A DNA stretch of 64,000 nt from JAJVID01 sp963743425 (lineage in GTDB: Bacteria > Acidobacteriota > Blastocatellia > RBC074): assembly GCA_963743425.1 (NCBI GenBank), contig CAVUPU010000005.1, forward strand, positions 682,001 to 746,000. The letters run 5' to 3'. Numbering within the stretch: position 1 is the first letter of the stretch; each line of letters starts with the position of its first letter. This document shows positions 8,626 through 20,460 of the stretch, piece after piece. The notes beneath the pieces are model-generated. The model was not told the origin of the DNA. It saw only the letters and a list, made by a program, of their open reading frames with translations, and did no database searches. The translations under genes were made by a program, and so were the position numbers.

Positions 8626-10557
8626 TCAAGTCAGTTCAGCCAGCTCAGCCCATCGATTCAAATCACGATCGAGTTGTTCGTTGATCGATTGAAGTTCTTC
8701 GTAAAGCCGTTGCACGAGGACGTGGTCGCTCGAATTCGCGTCGAGCTCCCTTTCAACCTCCGCCTTACGCGCTTCAGCCGCAGGGATGCGCGCTTCCAAT
8801 TCCTCCAGCTCACGTCTTTCCTTGAACGACAATTTGCGCCTGGCCGTCGAATCCTGCGCGGGATTGCCATCTTCCCGTTGTCTGGCTGTGGTTTTCGTGA
8901 CCACTTCGGTCAATGCCCTTTCGGCGTTTTCGCGGTCGCGGATCTCGATGAAGGCCGAGTAATCGCCGGGATATTCCCGGATCCGTCCGGCGCCTTCAAA
9001 CCTGAAGATGTAATCAATCGTGCGGTCGAGGAAGTACCGGTCGTGGCTTACGACGACCAGACAGCCGGGGAAAGTCTCCAGGTAATCTTCGAGCGCGGAG
9101 AGCGTCGCGATGTCCAGATCGTTCGTGATTTCGTCGAGCAGCAGCAGGTTCGGCGCGCCCATCAGGATTCTGAGCAGATGGAGTCTGCGACGTTCGCCGC
9201 CCGACAGCGTGGCGATCGGTTGATACTGCATCGCGGGTGGAAAAAGGAACCGGTCGAGCATCTGGCTGGCGGTGATCCAATCACCATCCACCGTCCGGAT
9301 GCGTTCGGCCACATCTTTCATGTAATCAATCAGTCGCTGCGATTCGTCGAATTCGCGGTTCTCCTGATCGTAATATCCGATGACCAGAGTTTTGCCGGCC
9401 TCGATTTCGCCCTCGTCAGGCTCGATCCGCCGCGCGATGATTTCGAGCAGCGTGGTTTTGCCCGCGCCGTTCGGGCCGATGACGCCTATGCGGTCGCTGC
9501 GCTTGAATTGATAGTTGAAGTCATTGATGATCGCGCGCCCGTCGTAAGATTTGCTGACGTCCCGAAGGCTCAGAATCTTCCCTCCCAATCGCGCCGATTC
9601 GAACGCGATGTCGAGAGACCTTTTGCCGGCGATCTCGCTTGCAGCCTGGCGCGATTGCCGGATCAATTCGTTCGCTCGATCAACTCTCGCCTTGGCTTTC
9701 GTCGTTCGCGCTTTCGGGCCGCGCCGCAGCCATTCAAGCTCGCGCCTCGCCATCTGTTTCAACCTCTGCGCTTCGACGACCTGCCGCTCCTCCTGCTCCT
9801 CTTTCTTTTCGAGGTAGTGGCCGTAATTGCCCGCGAAGGTCTGCACACGCCCGCGATCAATTTCGAGCATGCGGTTTGTGACGCGGTCCAGAAAGTATCG
9901 GTCGTGAGTGACCAGCAGCAGCGCGCCTTTCAATTCGGCCAGATACCTCTCCAGCCATTCGACAGTCTCGGCGTCAAGATGATTGGTCGGCTCGTCAAGG
10001 ATCAGCAGGTCGGGTTCGATGATCAGGCTGTGCGCCAGAGCCACGCGTTTGCGCTGGCCGCCCGACAACGCGCTCATTCGCGCGCGTAGATCAGAGACGC
10101 CAAGCCGGGCCAGGATGTTTTTCGCTTCGGTCTCAAGCCGCCACGCGCCCGAAGTCTCAAGCCGCCGGGTGAGATCGGCGACGCGGTTCATCAACTTTTC
10201 GTCCGCGCCTTCCTGCTCGCCGAGCTTTGCGCAAACTTCTTCGTATTCGCGCACAAGCTCCAGCTTCTGACGCAGCGATTCGTTACCGCCGGTGAAGACG
10301 GCTTCGATGACTGTTTGATCGGGATCGTAGGAAGGGTTTTGCGAAAGGCAGGCGACAACTTTTTCGCCAGCGATGACCACGCGGCCCGTGTCCGGAGGCT
10401 CTTCTCCGGCGATGAGGCGCAGGAGCGTTGATTTGCCGCTGCCGTTTGCGCCAATCACGCCGATCTTGTCCGATTCGTCCATCCCGAACGAGACTGACTC
10501 AAACAGCGGCTTGATGCCGTAAGTTTTGCTGACGTTTTCGAGCGAGAGGATATTCAT
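8626..10557 (-). CDS. uup: ABC-F family ATPase, Uup type
   Basis: A 643-residue soluble protein with two ABC ATPase domains and no membrane segments, as in ABC-F factors that act on ribosomes; Uup members are linked to ribosome assembly and precise excision of transposons. Domain 1 has Walker A GANGSGKST (residues 36-44), signature LSGGQRKRVALAH and LLILDEPTNHLDAETVEW. Domain 2 has GPNGAGKTT, LSGGERRRLHLLR and LLLLDEITNDLDIATL. A basic linker (RRGPKARTTKAKARVDRA) lies between them and a C-terminal coiled coil (about 570-643, LEELEARIPAAEARKAEVER) is the Uup hallmark. Confidence 0.93.
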   Translation of the reverse strand: MNILSLENVSKTYGIKPLFESVSFGMDESDKIGVIGANGSGKSTLLRLIAGEEPPDTGRVVIAGEKVVACLSQNPSYDPDQTVIEAVFTGGNESLRQKLELVREYEEVCAKLGEQEGADEKLMNRVADLTRRLETSGAWRLETEAKNILARLGVSDLRARMSALSGGQRKRVALAHSLIIEPDLLILDEPTNHLDAETVEWLERYLAELKGALLLVTHDRYFLDRVTNRMLEIDRGRVQTFAGNYGHYLEKKEEQEERQVVEAQRLKQMARRELEWLRRGPKARTTKAKARVDRANELIRQSRQAASEIAGKRSLDIAFESARLGGKILSLRDVSKSYDGRAIINDFNYQFKRSDRIGVIGPNGAGKTTLLEIIARRIEPDEGEIEAGKTLVIGYYDQENREFDESQRLIDYMKDVAERIRTVDGDWITASQMLDRFLFPPAMQYQPIATLSGGERRRLHLLRILMGAPNLLLLDEITNDLDIATLSALEDYLETFPGCLVVVSHDRYFLDRTIDYIFRFEGAGRIREYPGDYSAFIEIRDRENAERALTEVVTKTTARQREDGNPAQDSTARRKLSFKERRELEELEARIPAAEARKAEVERELDANSSDHVLVQRLYEELQSINEQLDRDLNRWAELAELT

Positions 10558-10571
10558 AGAAAAACATTGTC

Positions 10572-10751
10572 AGTAGATCACGAAATCAGGGGGAAGAGCA
10601 TTTTCCATTTGTCAGTTGATATTTGTCATTGCTCCAGAAACCGCTCAATTTTCATTGGGCATCGTCTCGGGCCGACCTGCGGGCAATGACCAATGTCAAA
10701 TATCAAATGACGAATGGAAAATGAAACTCTTCGTCCATTTCGTAATCTGCT
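10572..10751. repeat. 180-bp hairpin element, CATTTTCCATTT class, copy A
   Basis: Terminal inverted ends AGTAGATCACGAAAT / ATTTCGTAATCTGCT enclose arms made of short words (CATTTTCCATTTGTC... and its mirror ...GACGAATGGAAAATG). The same ends and the same GAAGAGCATTTTCCATTT segment recur in 36345-36726. It separates the ABC-F gene from the enoyl-CoA hydratase gene and encodes nothing. Confidence 0.85.
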
Positions 10752-10756
10752 GATAC

Positions 10757-11539
<783 letters not shown>

Positions 11540-11552
11540 CGCAGCTCCTCGC

Positions 11553-11634
11553 AAAATCAACCACGAAGAAACGAAGAGCACGAAGGTATATTCTGATCTT
11601 TCGTCGCTTCCTTCGTTTCTTCGTGGTTGATTTT
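11553..11634. repeat. Inverted repeat, CGAAGAAACGAAG class, copy 1
   Basis: Perfect 24-base arms (11553-11576 and 11611-11634) around a loop containing TTCTGATCTTTCGTCG. A homologous element with the same loop core is at 49283-49354. It lies between two divergent genes. Confidence 0.93.
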
Positions 11635-11779
11635 CATTACTTTTGATCGAACGCTATTGAAATCATTGCCAAACAACTTCAGCATATCACCCCACGCTGC
11701 ATTGCGTAACACAAACCATCAAAACGGACGACTCAGAAACAATGAAAATCGTCCCTGGGATTTTCGGAGGACAAGCAAA

Positions 11780-12715
<936 letters not shown>

Positions 12716-12743
12716 GCGAAAACCACGAAGATCGGAGGATGAG

Positions 12744-15065
12744 ATGTTTCAAGACTTGCGTTTTGCGATTCGATTGTTGATCAAGAGTCCCGGCTTCACG
12801 CTCCCGGCGGTCATCACGTTGGCCGCCGGGATAGGATTGAACTCAGCGATCTTCAGCGTCGTCAACTCGGTCATGCTGCGACCGCTGCCATACAGAGAGC
12901 CTGACCGTCTGGCGCAGATCTGGTCGCGCGACACGCGTGAAGGCGCCGAGAACGCAGTTGTGTCGCCAGCCGATTTTCTCGACTGGCGCAAACAGTCGCA
13001 GAGTTTTGAAAGCCTGAGCGCCTACAACGCCTGGTGGTCATCATTCGCGACCGATAAAGGCGCTGTGCGGATCAACGGCGCGACGGTCTCGAGCAATTTC
13101 TTCGAGACGCTCGGCGTAGCGCTGCGACTCGGACGCGCGTTTGCGCCTGAAGAAGAGCGGCCGGACACTAATCCCGTAGTCATCGTCAGTCACGATCTCT
13201 GGCAGAGTCGTTTGGGCGGCAGGCCCGACGTGATCGGACACACGCTTCTCCTGGACGACGCTCCACACACCATCATTGGTGTGCTCGGCCCCGAGTTCCG
13301 TCACCCGGAGCCGCTCTGGGATCAGACGGCGCAGATTTGGAAGACTCTTCCCCTGAGAGAAGGCCGGCTCCGCAATTCGGTCTTCTTGAGGGCGATTGGG
13401 CGATTGAAGCAAGGCGTGGCCATCGAACAGGCGCAGGCCGAGATGAGCGCGATTGCGAGCCGGCTCGGACAAGCTTATCCCGCGACCAACGCCCATCGGG
13501 GCGTGAGTCTCGTGTCGCTGCGCGAGCAGTTCACCAGCGAGGTCCGCCGTCCGCTGTTGATTCTGCAAGGCGCCGTTGTGTTCGTATTGCTGATCGCATG
13601 TGTCAACGTCGCCAATCTGCTGCTCTCGCGCAACGCCGCCCGTGAACAGGAGTTGGCGATTCGCGCGGCGCTTGGCGCAGGTAGATGGCGGCTCCTTCGC
13701 CTGTCGCTGGCGGAAGGTCTCGTGTTGGCCGCGCTGGGCGCAGCCACCGGGTTGCTGCTTGCGCGATGGAGTCTGGGTTTTCTGATTTCGCTCGCGCCAC
13801 GGGAATATTTCCGGTTGACTGATGTCCGAATGGACGGTTGGGCGCTGGCGTTCACGCTGGCGATGTCGCTGCTCACAATCCTGCTCTTCGGACTCGCGCC
13901 GGCGCTTCAAGCCATGAAGATTGACATCAACGAGGCGCTCAAGCAGGGCCGGCGCGCATTTCGCGGACAGAGGATGCGCGGGTTTCTGGTAACGACCGAA
14001 ATCGCGCTTGCGCTTGCGCTGCTGGCGGGCGCGGGACTGACGCTCCGCAGCCTGGCGCATCTGCAAAACATAAAGCTCGGCTTCAACGTCGAAAACCTGT
14101 TGACGATGGAGATCGATTCGCCGATGGCATTCGAGGGAGATCAGGTCGTGGCTTTCTACGACCTGATTCTGGCGCGCGTCGAAGCGCTGCCCGGAGTCAA
14201 AAGCGCAGCCGTCACGCTCAGCCTGCCACTGACAGGGACAAACAGTATGAGCACGGATGTCAAAATCGTCGGACGGCCTGAGCCTAGTGACAGCATTCCA
14301 CCAGTGGCCTTCTATCGCGCCATCAGTCCTGGTTTTTTCCGCACGACGGGCATTCCATTGCTCAGCGGCAGAGTATTCGACGAACGCGACAGAAAAGGCG
14401 CGCCCCAGGTGATCATCGTCAATGAGGTCTTCGTGCACCGTTACCTTCAGGGCGCCAACTCCCTGGGGCGGAAGATCATTCCTGGATTGCGTTCTGGAGA
14501 AGAAGAGAACCAGCCGATGGAGATAGTCGGCGTAGTAGCCGACGCGAGGCACGCCGGATTGCAGATCGAGCCTGAGCCTGAAATGTACATCCCGCACGCG
14601 CAGGACGAGTGGGGCGCGATGACGCTTGCGGTGCGGACGGGGGGCAGACCGGAACTGATGGCGCCGGCAGTGCAGAGCGCAATCTGGGAGGTCGAGAAGA
14701 ACGCGTCGCTCTCCCGCGTCAGCGCGATGAGCCAGATTCTCTGGGAACTCCTGACAAAGCCTCGATTCAATCTGGTATTGCTCGGCGTCTTCGCGTTGGC
14801 GGCGCTCCTTCTGGCCGCCGTGGGCGTTTATGGCGTAATGTCGCACACGGTCGCGCAGACCACGCGCGAGATCGGCTTGCGCATAGCGCTCGGCGCCTTC
14901 CGACGAATCCCAGAACCCGGAGCGCCGGGTGGTCATCAGTTACGGATTGTGGCAGCGCCGCTTCGGCGGCGATCAGAACATCGCGGGGAAGCAGGTCAAT
15001 CTGAACCTGATTCCTTTCACGATTGTAGGCGTCGCGCCGGCTGGTTTCTCATTCCCACCGAATAG
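12744..15065 (+). pseudogene. ADOP-family ABC permease, 3' end deleted and fused to next copy
   Basis: ADOP proteins are about 800-residue MacB/FtsX-type permeases with two repeats of a periplasmic core plus FtsX membrane domain. Here the first 717 or so residues are normal (MFQDLRFAIRLLIKSPGFTL; LLIACVNVANLLLSRNAARE; GVYGVMSHTVAQTTREIGL). After GLRIALGA at about 14895 the sequence jumps, in another frame, into the middle of a second ADOP gene and soon meets a stop. The last 80-90 residues with the final two membrane helices are missing. CGGAGGATGAG precedes the ATG. No ATPase gene is nearby, in line with the orphan status of the family. Confidence 0.9.
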
Positions 15066-16953
15066 CAAGAATGATATTTGGGTCCCAAGGTATACACAAA
15101 CAATGAGGTCCGATATTGAGCGCGATCCGAGTGGTTGGCGTAGCGCTCGCGGTTTTGGAGCGGCGGCCAAGCTCAAGCCCGGCGTCAGTTTTCAGACGGC
15201 GCAGGAGGAGATGAACCTGATCGCTGAACGCCTGGCCAGCCAGTATCCCGAAGACAAAGGATTTGGCGTGCAGGTCATGCCAATGCGCGAGAGCATCGCC
15301 GGAGATTTCCGCGCGCCGCTGCTGGCTCTGTTCGGAGCGTTGGGGCTAGTGTTGCTGCTGGCCTGCGTCAATCTCGCCAATCTTCAACTGACGCGGTTGG
15401 AAGCGCGGCGAAAAGAGATAGCAGTGCGAGCGGCGCTTGGCGCGGGCAGATGGCGCCTGACGCGGCAGCTTTTGACGGAGAGTCTGTTGCTGGCGCTGGT
15501 CGCCGGCGGAATGGGAATGATGCTGGCGCCGGCCGGGGTTAAGCTGTTGCTCTCGTTCATCCCGCCGCAACGGATTCCTTGGTTGTCGGTCACGACGGAT
15601 CGAACGGTGTTGCTTGTTTCCGTGGGCATCACGCTGCTGGTGGCGCTGCTTTCCGGCGCGCTGCCGGCCTTTCGCGCCGCGCGCGTTGATCTTGTGAGCG
15701 CGTTGTCGGGCGCCGGGACGGCGCCTGGCGCAGTCGGAATGAGCCGCCGGATGCGACACGCTTTCCTGATCGCGCAACTTGCGCTCTCGCTTGCGCCGCT
15801 GGCCGGAGCGGGATTATTGATCCAAAGCTTTGTGCGGTTGCAAAGGGTTGACCCTGGTTTTAACGCCGGCGCCCGGCTGTCGCTTTCGTACTCTGCGCCG
15901 AGGATCAGATATCGTGAACGCGAAAAGCTCGCGGCGCTGGCTGAACGGGTGCGCGAGGAAGTCAGCCAGCTTCCGGGGGTGCAAGCAGCGGGTCTGGCGC
16001 AGGCGCTGCCTTTCGCCGCGGGCATAGGCTGGGCGCAGGCGATCACCCGTCAGGATCCGAAATCCATCGCCAATCCCGCCAACCTGCCGCATGTCCGGTA
16101 CAACGTCGTCAGCACGGGCTATGTCGAAGCGCTGGGCGTGCCGCTGAAAGCCGGGCGCACGTTTACCCAGGCGGACACGCGCGAAGCCCAGCCTGTCGTC
16201 ATCATTAATGAATCGCTGGCGCGAAAACATTTCGCCGGCGAAGACCCGCTGGGCAAACAGTTCTGGGTCGGCCACGCGCAGGCTTTGTCCAGCTATCAGC
16301 CGCGCACCGTAGTCGGAGTGATCGGCGATGCGTTGCTGAATAAATTGGAAGAACCGGCGGAAGCTGCGGCCTGGGTTCCATTGTCGCAACAGGAGAGCGG
16401 CGAGGATGTGTGGCGCACTCTCTTCCTGGTCGTCCACACCAAAACCGCCCCGCTCGGCGCGATAGCCGGAATCAGACAGCAGATCGGCAAGGTTGAGCCA
16501 GACCTGGCGCTGACCGACATCCGGACAATGGAAGGCCGTCTGGACGAATCGGTCTGGCGGCAGCGCCTCGCGGCCACCGCGATGGGCGCGCTCAGCCTGG
16601 CCGCGCTAATCATCGCGTCCCTGGGCGTCTTCGGGATCATCGGCTACCTGGTAACCCGGCGCACGCACGAAATCGGCGTGCGGATGGCGATCGGCGCCGA
16701 TCGGCGCGACATCATCAGACTGGTCATGCGCGAAGGCGTCTGGTTCACGCTGGCAGGCGTCGGTCTGGGGTTGGCCGGCGCAATGGCGATGACGCGCTAC
16801 CTCTCAAGCCTTCTCTACGGCGTGAGCGCATACGACCCGATCACATTCGCAGTGGCCGCCCTGTCGCTCGTGGGCGCGGCATTGTTGGCCTGCTACCTGC
16901 CGGCGCGCAGGGCGACGAAAGTTGACCCGCTTATCGCGCTTCGACACGAGTGA
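14929..16953 (+). pseudogene. ADOP-family ABC permease, 5' end deleted
   Basis: Recognisable sequence starts near 14893 (PSDESQNPERRVVISYGLW) and runs open to 16953, with FtsX blocks VLLLACVNLANLQLTRLEAR, LPAFRAARVDLVSAL, and a complete C-terminus (CYLPARRATKVDPLIALRHE). About 150 N-terminal residues, including the first membrane helix, are absent. A GTG at 14929 begins the longest frame but is internal to the domain. Together with the preceding gene it looks like two tandem copies joined by a deletion across their boundary; a GGCGC stretch sits at the joint. Confidence 0.88.
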
Positions 16954-17049
16954 CTTGATTGCGAGTTTCGGATCTGAAGAGTAACTCGGAGAACCGTATG
17001 CTTTTTTTGTGGTGAATCTACCTTGTCAAAAAGAAGATTGGAGGATGAG

Positions 17050-18726
17050 GTGTTTCAAGACTTGAGATTCGGCGCGCGGGCGTTATTGAAGAAACCAGTT
17101 TTCACACTCATCGTCGTTCTCACGCTCGCGCTTGGCGTGGGAGCCAACACCGCCATCTTCAGCGTCTTCAACGGCATCGTTATCAAACCGCCGCCCTACA
17201 AAGATCCCGACCGTCTAGTGAATGTCCGGAGTAGCGACAGGCGCGGGATGCGCTGTCAGCCGGCGGCTCTGCTGTCCGGCGCCGCTGCGATTCCGCGTTT
17301 GGACGACCTGCGGTTCGATTGGCAGGCGTTCGCCTTCACTGCGTTCGTGTCGTTGGCTACTGGCTTGCTCTTCGGCCTGGTTCCGTCGATCCGCGCTTCC
17401 CGTCCCGACCTTCAGGAAGCCCTCAAGGAAGGCGGGCGCGGCGCAGCTTCAAGCCGCAGGGTCAGACAAAGTGGTAATCTGCTCGTGATCGGAGAAGTGG
17501 CCCTGGCAATGCTGCTGCTGGTCGGGGCCGGGTTGATCGTGCAAAGCTTCATCCGCTTGCAACTAACCGATCCTGGATTCGCTACGAGCCGGTTGCTCAC
17601 GATGAAGGTCAATGTGCCCGATTACAAGTATGGTCGCACCACACTCGGTAGCCAGCCCGGCAGCAAGGAATTCGAATCGCGGATCAAGTTGTACCGTCAG
17701 ATCGAAGAGCGCCTCAATACGCTGCACGGAGTAGAGTCGGCTGCCGTTTCCAGCCGTTTGCCGGTCGAGAATGGTCCGGAACCGAGGGGGATCAGCATAG
17801 CCAACTCCGCGAGAGGACGCGCGCCGGTCACCGACGATTTTGAAGACTGCGCGGAGCTTCGCCAGGCAGGTCTCCCCTGTCACGGCGAGGTTGGAGTCAA
17901 TCGCGTCACCCCGGCATACTTCCGCACAGTTGGACTGCGCCTCATCCGCGAGCGACTCTTCGATGAGCGAGATACGGCTGACGCGCCGATAGTGGCCGTG
18001 ATCAACGAGACAACCGCGCGGAAATACTGGCCTGATGAAGACCCCGTCGGGAAAAGCTTCACGCTCAATTTCTCATCCTGGTTTCCAAAGGCTGAAATCA
18101 TCGGAGTGGTATCCGACATCAAGACCCAAGGGATGAACAGGCCGCCATATCCGGAAATCTACCGCACTGCGGCGCAACTGCCATCCGACGACGCTCAGCT
18201 CTTGATCCGAACCAAAGCCGACCCGGAGACGCTCGCTACCGCAGTGCGCGAAGAGATGGGGCGAATTGATCGCGATATCCCCTTGCGACTGGTGAGAACG
18301 ATGGAAGGAGTGATCGCCGACACTTTGTGGCGCGCGCGGCTCTCGGCCTGGCTGCTCGGATTATTCGCCGCGCTCGCTGCGGTGCTGGCGGCGGCCGGCT
18401 TGTACGGTGTGATGAGCTATTCGGTCAATCAACGCACACAGGAAATCGGATTGCGAATGGCGCTTGGGGCCTCAAGCCGCGACGTGCTGCGCATGGTGAT
18501 CGGCGAAGGCTTCAAATTGACGGTCGTTGGGCTTGGGCTTGGACTGGGAGCCGCATTTGCGCTCAGCCGTTTGATCGCCAGCCAGTTGTTCGGCGTGACG
18601 GCGACTGATCCGCTGACTTATGCCGGAGTGGCGCTGCTGTTGGCGATGGTGGCGATGGTCGCATGTTACATTCCGGCTCGCAGGGCTGCGCGAGTGGATC
18701 CGATGGTTGCGCTTCGGCGCGAATAA
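17050..18726 (+). pseudogene. ADOP-family ABC permease with in-frame internal deletion
   Basis: A GTG start at 17050 follows GGAGGATGAG, matching the leader of the copy at 12744. The 558-residue frame begins normally (VFQDLRFGARALLKKPVFTL) but shortly after KDPDRLV (about residue 57) it passes through a short non-homologous stretch into LSGAAAIPRLDDLRFDWQAF, which belongs about 250-300 residues later in intact copies. The first periplasmic core and first FtsX helices are gone. The remaining part is open to a normal end (ARRAARVDPMVALRRE). It may still be translated, but cannot have normal topology. Confidence 0.85.
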
Positions 18727-18765
18727 TTGCTCGCTTTGCAAGATCGCAAAACGAAAGGGGAACAA

Positions 18766-19726
18766 ATGCGGAAGATTTTCATCAGTCGAGAATCAATGTT
18801 TTCAGTGTTATTTGCCGTTGCGATGGCCGGCAATTATCTCGACTTCGCTCAATCAGCCGGAGACGCGAATGCGCAAACTGTGACAGCTCTTGTTAGCGAG
18901 TTGCAGAAGCATCTTGACGCCGAGGTCGCGGGCAATCCGAGCATTCCTGGCGAGCTACTTCACATCATCTCGCCGAAGCACAAACTCGATGTTAGCCTCG
19001 CCGCCGGAGTATTCGACCGGGAAACGAAACGGCCGCTTGATCCCCATCACGTTTTTCGAGTCGCCAGCGTGACAAAAACGTTTACAGCGGCGGCGATTTT
19101 GCGGCTTTGCGAGGACGGCAAAATCAAACTCGACGGACCGATCAATCGTTATCTGCCGCAGGAGTACGTCTCGGTTCTTGAGGAAGGCGAATATGCGACG
19201 AAGACCATCACCGTCCGGCATTTGCTGACGCATACAAGTGGAATCCACGATTACGCCGCAGACCCGAAATATCAAACGACAGCGCTCATTGGAACCTGCG
19301 CCAGTCGGAATCAAGGAGCTTTCACATCCGTATTTCGGCGCGATGGACACGGTAAATTTCGACCCTTCATTTGATCTTTATGGAGGCGGCGGTTTGGTTT
19401 CGTCAGTGGAAGATTTAGCGTTGTTTTATCGCGCGCTATTACAGGGCAAAGTTTTTCGCCGCGCGGAAACGTTGCAAGAGATGCTTATTATCCCGGAGAC
19501 AAATGAAAGAAGGATGGGCGGCGGTTATGGGATGGCGCTCCAACGCGGAAAGCTTGCTGGTCATGTAGTTTGGGGGCACCTGGGATTCTGGGGCACGGCG
19601 GCGGCGCACTGCCCTGATCTAGATCTAACGATCGTCCGTCACGTCAATCAAGGGCAACTAGGCAAGGAATTCAGTCTCAATTCACTTTACAAGCAAATCG
19701 CCGAAACTCTGAAAATCAGCAACTGA
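18766..19726 (+). pseudogene. Serine hydrolase of beta-lactamase class C/PBP4* type, internally deleted
   Basis: The ATG at 18766 follows GAAAGGGG and begins a signal-like N-terminus. The serine-lysine motif is seen in RVASVTKTFTAAAILRL, followed by TVRHLLTHTSGIHDY. Near 19290 the frame breaks; the next frame continues with SHPYFGAMDTVNFDPS, LYGGGGLVSSVEDLALFYRA and GHVVWGHLGFWGTAA to 19726. The 60-90 residues that normally carry the Tyr-x-Asn motif are missing between these parts. The product would lack a catalytic element even if the frame were restored. Confidence 0.82.
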
Positions 19727-19743
19727 CGTCAACAGGAGAAGTG

Positions 19744-20359
19744 ATGCGAACACTCTGGCAAGACCTGCGCTTCGGCGCGCGAATGTTGATGAAGAAACCC
19801 GGCTTTACGTTGATTGCTGTGATCACCCTCGCTCTGGGCATTGGCGCGAACACGGCGATACGCGATGCTGGCCACGGTGCGCCGTGAGGTCGCGGCCCTC
19901 GATCCGCTACTGGCCGTGAGCCGAGTGGCGACGATGGACGATCTCGTCGCGGCGAATCTGGCGCAGTCACGGTTCAGCGCCGTATTGTTGAACTGGTTAT
20001 CGGCGTTGGCGCTGTTGATGGCCGCGGTCGGGATTTACGGCGTTCTGGCCTATTCCGTCACTCGCCGCACAGGTGAAATCGGCGTCAGGCTCGCGCTGGG
20101 CGCGCAAGCTGGCGACATATTGAAGCTGGTCATCGGACAGGTAATGCGTCTGGTGATGATTGGCGTCGTGATCGGTCTGGCGGCGTCATTCGCGCTGACG
20201 CGGCTGATCGCCAAATTGTTGTTCGGCGTGAGCGCGACCGACCCGTTGACTTTCATCGTGATCGCAGCCTTGCTGACGTTGGTTGCGCTGCTGGCCTGCT
20301 ACATCCCGGCGCGGCGGGCGACGAAGGTTGATCCAATGATTGCGCTGCGAGCTGAGTAA
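19744..20359 (+). pseudogene. ADOP-family ABC permease remnant (ends only)
   Basis: The first 39 codons (MRTLWQDLRFGARMLMKKPG...GIGANTAI) are followed directly at about 19862 by sequence from near the C-terminus (YAMLATVRREVAALDPLL, GIYGVLAYSVTRRTGEIGV, CYIPARRATKVDPMIALRAE) in a different frame. About 590 codons are missing. The N-terminus closely resembles the intact minus-strand copy ending at 23029, suggesting a common source. Confidence 0.88.
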
Positions 20360-20460
20360 TATCGCGGCTATGCCGCGAAGGAGACCATTCAAAACTTGTG
20401 TAGACGCCAATGGGCAGGCGCGGACATCCTCCGGATTGGTTCCCGTAATCCGCAATTCAA

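Noticed and set aside
8674..10089. 471-residue plus-strand open frame
   Set aside because: Antisense shadow of the ABC-F gene; its long length reflects high GC codon bias.
13041..14936. 631-residue minus-strand open frame
   Set aside because: Antisense shadow of the ADOP permease, rich in Arg/His/Gln with no domain.
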